Below are positions 4,816 through 7,527 of a stretch of 7,527 nucleotides of DNA, piece by piece (the first letter of the stretch is position 1; each line of letters opens with the position of its first letter). Source of the DNA: JAFCDQ01 sp964571335 (lineage in GTDB: Archaea > Nanobdellota > Nanobdellia > Woesearchaeales > ARS49); the NCBI GenBank assembly GCA_964571335.1, contig CAZNAM010000032.1, forward strand, positions 1 through 7,527, given 5' to 3'. The position numbers and the translations under genes were made by a program. Under the pieces are notes generated by a model that saw nothing but the letters and a program-made list of their open reading frames with translations, was not told the origin of the DNA and did no database searches.

Positions 4816-6311
4816 TAAAGATCTTTTACTTTTTTCTTTACATGATCAATGAAATATTTTGGGTTTATATTCTCGCCTAAACTTTTCTTCACTAATTCTT
4901 TTGGTTTGTAAACACATCCATATTTGTGGACTTTTTCTTTCAGCCATTCCTGTATTGCAGAATAGTTGTCTGCAGAAATATTATCTTCAATCTTTCCAAT
5001 ATCTTTTTCCATCTTATGCTGATATTGTGACGCTAAGATTGTTCCTATACTGTATGTTGGAAAATATCCTATTGATCCCATGCTCCAATGTATATCCTGC
5101 AATACTCCTTCACTATCTTTTTTTGGTTTTATCATCAGATATTCTTCCATCTTTTCATTCCAAACAGAAGGCAAATCCTTGACATTTATTTTACCATTAA
5201 TCAATCCTTTTTCTATTTCATATCTTAGCATTATGTGAGAATTATATGTTGCTTCATCTGCTTCAACTCTTATCAAAGAAGGAACTATCAAATTCATATA
5301 TTTATAAACTTCAAAAGAACTGAATTTTTTTAATGAAGGTATTTTATTTTTCAATAAATTTAAATTTTTCTCAATAAAAACTTTATTTCTTCCAATAAGG
5401 TTTTCCCAGAATCTTGATTGTGATTCATGGATTCCCATTGAAACTCCTCCTGAAACAGGTGTTCTATGTATTCCTTCAGCAACGTGTAGTTCATAAAGTG
5501 CATGTCCATATTCATGTATCACTGCTGAAAAACTTCTTTTGAAATCTTTTCCCTGATACCATGTTGTTATTCTTACATCATCTCCTCCAATCTCTTCTGT
5601 GAAAGGATGTGCTGAAGTATCTAATCTTCCTCTTTGTAATGGAAAATTAAATTTTTTAAGAATGGCATGATTTAGTTCTTCCATTTTTCTGTTGTCATAT
5701 TTTGCATTTTCTATTTCATGTTTTTGAGAGAATTTTGGTGAATCTTTTACTTTTTTGATTAGCTTCTTTAATGGCTCTTTTATTTTTTCAAAAAAAGCAT
5801 CTGTTTCTTTTATTGTTAATCCTTCTTCATGAAGGTCAAGCAGAGAATTGTAAGGAAGTTTTTCATTTCCTAAATATTCTCCTTTTCTTCTGCTCATCTC
5901 AACTATTCTGGTTAATGCAGGTTCAAATATCTTGAAATTGTTTGTTTCTTTTGCTTTTCTCCAATCTAATCTTGCTCTTGATGTTAATCTTGCAAATTCT
6001 TCTATGAATTTGGGAGGAAGTTTTTTCATTATTTCAATATCTCTTTTTAATACTCTGATTATTCCTTCTTCAGAGATATTCAGTTTTTCTTTCTCTGCTT
6101 TTTTTATTTTTTTTAGAAATGAATCTTTTAACATAATTTTTTGCATCATTACTGCGAATTCTCCTTCTGCTATGCTTCTGTCCTCTATCCCTTGATGTGG
6201 CATGTATGTTTCTGCATCCCAGCCCATTAATTTTTGAGAATATCCTATTGCCCAGATTGGTTTATATTCTTTCAAAACTTGTTTTATTTGTTGATTTTTT
6301 ATGTTAAGCAT
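4812..6311 (-). CDS. M32 family metallocarboxypeptidase (carboxypeptidase Taq type)
   Basis: 499 residues, the normal M32 length. It is a metal-dependent cytoplasmic exopeptidase that removes residues from peptide C-termini, probably in peptide recycling. All M32 signatures are present in order: GWDAETYMP (30-38), SAHPFTEEIGGDDVRITTWY (233-252), the metal site HEYGH (266-270, with H266/H270 as ligands and E267 catalytic), HESQSRFWENLIGR (295-308, E296 as third ligand), LIRVEADE (346-353) and GVLQDIHWSMGSIGYFPTY (402-420). No signal peptide or membrane helix is seen. The ATG at 6309-6311 is fixed by GGTGA four bases upstream. The gene is divergent from the methyltransferase-like gene across a short shared promoter region, and its TAA (4812-4814) overlaps the endonuclease III stop. 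Functionally it stands alone here. Confidence 0.96.
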   Translation of the reverse strand: MLNIKNQQIKQVLKEYKPIWAIGYSQKLMGWDAETYMPHQGIEDRSIAEGEFAVMMQKIMLKDSFLKKIKKAEKEKLNISEEGIIRVLKRDIEIMKKLPPKFIEEFARLTSRARLDWRKAKETNNFKIFEPALTRIVEMSRRKGEYLGNEKLPYNSLLDLHEEGLTIKETDAFFEKIKEPLKKLIKKVKDSPKFSQKHEIENAKYDNRKMEELNHAILKKFNFPLQRGRLDTSAHPFTEEIGGDDVRITTWYQGKDFKRSFSAVIHEYGHALYELHVAEGIHRTPVSGGVSMGIHESQSRFWENLIGRNKVFIEKNLNLLKNKIPSLKKFSSFEVYKYMNLIVPSLIRVEADEATYNSHIMLRYEIEKGLINGKINVKDLPSVWNEKMEEYLMIKPKKDSEGVLQDIHWSMGSIGYFPTYSIGTILASQYQHKMEKDIGKIEDNISADNYSAIQEWLKEKVHKYGCVYKPKELVKKSLGENINPKYFIDHVKKKVKDLY

Positions 6312-6315
6312 GATA

Positions 6316-6320
6316 TCACC
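6316..6320 (-). promoter_or_regulatory. Shine-Dalgarno site GGTGA of the M32 carboxypeptidase
   Basis: Minus-strand AAAAAAGGTGAT, with GGTGA at 6316-6320, lies four bases before the ATG at 6309-6311. It fixes this start and serves as the spacing reference for the ATC start of the nuclease gene. Confidence 0.8.
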
Positions 6321-6352
6321 TTTTTTCTAAAAATACTAATATTATCGCAAAC

Positions 6353-6360
6353 TTTTAAAA
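6353..6360. promoter_or_regulatory. Palindromic TATA-like element TTTTAAAA, possibly bidirectional
   Basis: TTTTAAAA lies between the divergent carboxypeptidase and methyltransferase-like genes. Leftward, a start about 26-27 nt away would give a leader of about 19 nt containing the GGTGA site. Rightward, the same spacing puts transcription start at about 6383-6384, on the second in-frame ATG (6384-6386). No better TATA element is seen for either gene. Confidence 0.45.
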
Positions 6361-6374
6361 TTAACTGATTTATT

Positions 6375-6938
6375 ATGCTATTTATGATAACTCCAATACA
6401 TTTATTGATAATTGTTGTTGTCTTGCTTGTTGTTTATGGCATTACATATATTGGAAAAGGTTTATTCAGATTTTTTAAGTTTAGTAGTGTTCAGCTAAGA
6501 AAAAGTGAAAGTCTTTGGCTTGTTATTTTTGGTTTAATTTTAGTTCTTTTTACAGGTATTAGCGAATATGTTAAGTTTTCTCCTAAATTTTCAATAATAA
6601 CAATACTTGGATTGTTGTTATTCTCGGCAGGCGTCATATTTCAATTTTATTTAATCAAGCAAAATAAAGATTTTGTTCTTAAAAAAGCTCTCAAGACAGA
6701 AATTACAGGCATTTTTAAGAAGATAAGATTTCCTGGTTATTCTGCTTTGATGATTATGCTTCTTGGATTGAGTATCTTGTTTGAAAGTATGTGGGCAGTT
6801 GCTATTTTTGTTATATTGTTTTTCCCGGCTGTTATGTATAGGATGGCTCAGGAAGAAGCATTGCTTTCTGATATTGATGAAGACAAGTTTGAATTATATG
6901 CTTCTGAATCAGATAGATTAATTCCTAAGATTTATTGA
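6375..6938 (+). CDS. Isoprenylcysteine carboxyl methyltransferase (ICMT)-like integral membrane protein
   Basis: 187 residues with about five hydrophobic segments (roughly 8-26, 47-63, 73-93, 121-137 and 138-154). The C-terminal half follows the ICMT/PEMT pattern: TEITGIFKKIRFPGYS (108-123) matches TGPYRYVRHPMYxG, then a membrane hairpin, then YRMAQEEALL (155-164) matching the R-x3-EE helix, and finally a tyrosine-containing segment ending DRLIPKIY. Family members transfer a methyl group from S-adenosylmethionine to lipid or prenylated substrates at the membrane. The usual histidine of RHP is F119 here, which may weaken or alter SAM binding, so activity is uncertain. Two starts are possible: ATG 6375 (MLFMITP) or ATG 6384 (MITP). 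The second fits the TATA spacing better, and neither has a Shine-Dalgarno site. The gene is divergent from the carboxypeptidase and convergent with the propeller gene. Confidence 0.8.
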   Translation: MLFMITPIHLLIIVVVLLVVYGITYIGKGLFRFFKFSSVQLRKSESLWLVIFGLILVLFTGISEYVKFSPKFSIITILGLLLFSAGVIFQFYLIKQNKDFVLKKALKTEITGIFKKIRFPGYSALMIMLLGLSILFESMWAVAIFVILFFPAVMYRMAQEEALLSDIDEDKFELYASESDRLIPKIY

Positions 6939-6991
6939 AGTATTAAACTATCAAAAGATGTTGAACAAATTAAAAAATAAATGTTATTAGG

Positions 6992-7402
6992 TTAATTTGG
7001 TTTCCATGCAGGATAATCATCCTGAGCTATATTGTTTGTTAAATTTGTTTGACCTGAACCATCAGGATCCATAACATAAATTTCTGAATTTCCATCTCTT
7101 TTTGAACGAAAAGCTATTTTTGTTCCATCTGGAGACCAATCGATATTATCATCCCATGCAAGATTGTTTGTTAAGTTTATTTGATTAGAACCATCATTAT
7201 TCATAACATATACTTCCCAATTTCTATCTCTATTTGAACGAAAAGCTATTTTTGTTCCATCTGGAGACCAAACAGGATAATCATCCCAAGCAGGATTATT
7301 TGATAAATTTGTTTGACCTGAACCGTTACTATTCATTACATAAATTTCTCCATTTCCATCTCTATTGAATGAAAAGCTATTTTTGTTCCATCTGGAGACC
7401 AA
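6992..7402 (-). CDS. TolB/PD40-type beta-propeller protein, C-terminal fragment downstream of a frameshift
   Basis: This frame holds the last blades of a TolB-like propeller. The repeats read WSPDGTKIAFRSxRDxNxE(I/V)YVMxxDGSxQxNLTNNxAxDDxxx, 44 residues each, ending AWKPN and TAA. PD40 propellers of this kind bind proteins or peptides and are commonly secreted or surface-exposed; no catalytic domain is visible here. The apparent start (TTG 7400-7402) is not credible: it has no Shine-Dalgarno or TATA box, and its first 12 residues (MVSRWNKNSFSF) are an out-of-frame reading of a WSPDGTKIAF module. Real repeat sequence begins at about residue 13 (NRDGNGEIYVM). The true gene continues through the window's right edge in another frame, joined near 7365. 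This is therefore the 3' part of a broken or mis-sequenced gene rather than a separate protein. Confidence 0.82.
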   Translation of the reverse strand: MVSRWNKNSFSFNRDGNGEIYVMNSNGSGQTNLSNNPAWDDYPVWSPDGTKIAFRSNRDRNWEVYVMNNDGSNQINLTNNLAWDDNIDWSPDGTKIAFRSKRDGNSEIYVMDPDGSGQTNLTNNIAQDDYPAWKPN

Positions 7403-7527
7403 ATAGGAATAACATCTTCTGCAGGATTATTTGTTAAGTTTATTTGATTAGAACCATCAGGATTCATAACATAAACTTCAGGGTTTCCATCTCTATATGA
7501 ATAAAAAGCTATTTTTGTTCCATCAGG
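6999..7527 (-). repeat. 132-bp tandem repeats encoding propeller blades
   Basis: The marker tgttccatc(t/a)gg, the complement of the PDGT codons, starts at 7121, 7253, 7384 and 7516, giving spacings of 132, 131 and 132. A further partial copy lies to the left, down to the stop. Copies are highly similar at base level, and alternate copies are most alike (the GSNQINL type and the GSGQTNL type), giving a higher-order period of about 264 bp. The one short interval marks the frameshift. Confidence 0.88.
7336..7527 (-). CDS. TolB/PD40-type beta-propeller protein, fragment upstream of the frameshift, N-terminus beyond window
   Basis: Reading in from the right edge, this frame gives PDGTKIAFYSYRDGNPEVYV, then MNPDGSNQINLTNNPAEDVIP and IWSPDGTKIAFHS, matching the 44-residue blade. 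It then leaves the pattern (IEMEMEKFM) and stops at TAA 7336-7338 after 63 visible codons. The missing base is in the run that should read TCAAATAGAGAT but reads TCAATAGAGAT (near 7365). Adding one base restores the repeat and joins it to the downstream frame. It may be a true pseudogene, a phase-variable gene or a sequencing error. The N-terminal part, any signal peptide and the total blade number lie outside the window. Confidence 0.8.
   Translation of the reverse strand, partial: PDGTKIAFYSYRDGNPEVYVMNPDGSNQINLTNNPAEDVIPIWSPDGTKIAFHSIEMEMEKFM

Noticed and set aside
4859..6195. Plus-strand open frames opposite the carboxypeptidase
   Set aside because: They lie antisense to a gene with every M32 motif intact and have no supporting signals.
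6999..7527. CRISPR or satellite array
   Set aside because: The repeats are contiguous 132-bp coding units translating to PD40 blades, with no unique spacers.
1..7527. tRNA, rRNA, IS element or defence system
   Set aside because: No cloverleaf, conserved rRNA segment, transposase motif or terminal inverted repeat was seen on either strand.

Overview
The window looks like a piece of an archaeal chromosome, most likely a small-genome, AT-rich lineage of the DPANN type (Woesearchaeota/Pacearchaeota-like). This placement is inferred from style and gene content, not from a marker gene. The base composition is strongly A+T-rich. Several genes have an archaeal TATA box about 26-29 bases before the start codon and almost no leader, so they look leaderless. 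Genes inside operons or with leaders instead carry GAGGTGA/GGTGA Shine-Dalgarno sites.

Layout. (1) Positions 1-1894, minus strand: an apparent three-gene operon reading leftward from a TATA box near 1920. It encodes a two-helix YqjE/holin-like membrane protein, a lysine-rich YqjD/DUF883-like tail-anchored protein, and a beta-CASP metallo-beta-lactamase nuclease (aCPSF2/COG1236 type) that runs off the left edge. The nuclease has no ATG, GTG or TTG at its expected start; an ATC sits exactly there. (2) 1967-3289, minus: a phosphomannomutase/phosphoglucomutase. (3) 3392-4087, minus: an unrecognised soluble protein. It is divergent from (4) 4192-4815, plus: an endonuclease III. Both of these appear leaderless. 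(5) 4812-6311, minus: an M32 metallocarboxypeptidase whose stop codon overlaps the endonuclease III stop tail to tail. (6) 6375-6938, plus: an ICMT-like membrane methyltransferase homologue, divergent from the carboxypeptidase across a short region with a palindromic TATA-like TTTTAAAA. (7) 6992-7527, minus: the 3' end of a TolB/PD40 beta-propeller gene built from 132-bp tandem repeats, with a one-base deletion that breaks the frame.

Most genes are unrelated housekeeping functions: RNA processing, sugar phosphates, base-excision repair, peptide turnover. No defence island, integrase, IS element, tRNA or CRISPR array is visible. The parts most worth checking are the operon joining two YqjD/YqjE-like membrane proteins to an RNA nuclease, the ATC start, and the broken repeat propeller with its two-blade alternation. 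No intergenic gap exceeds about 110 bases.
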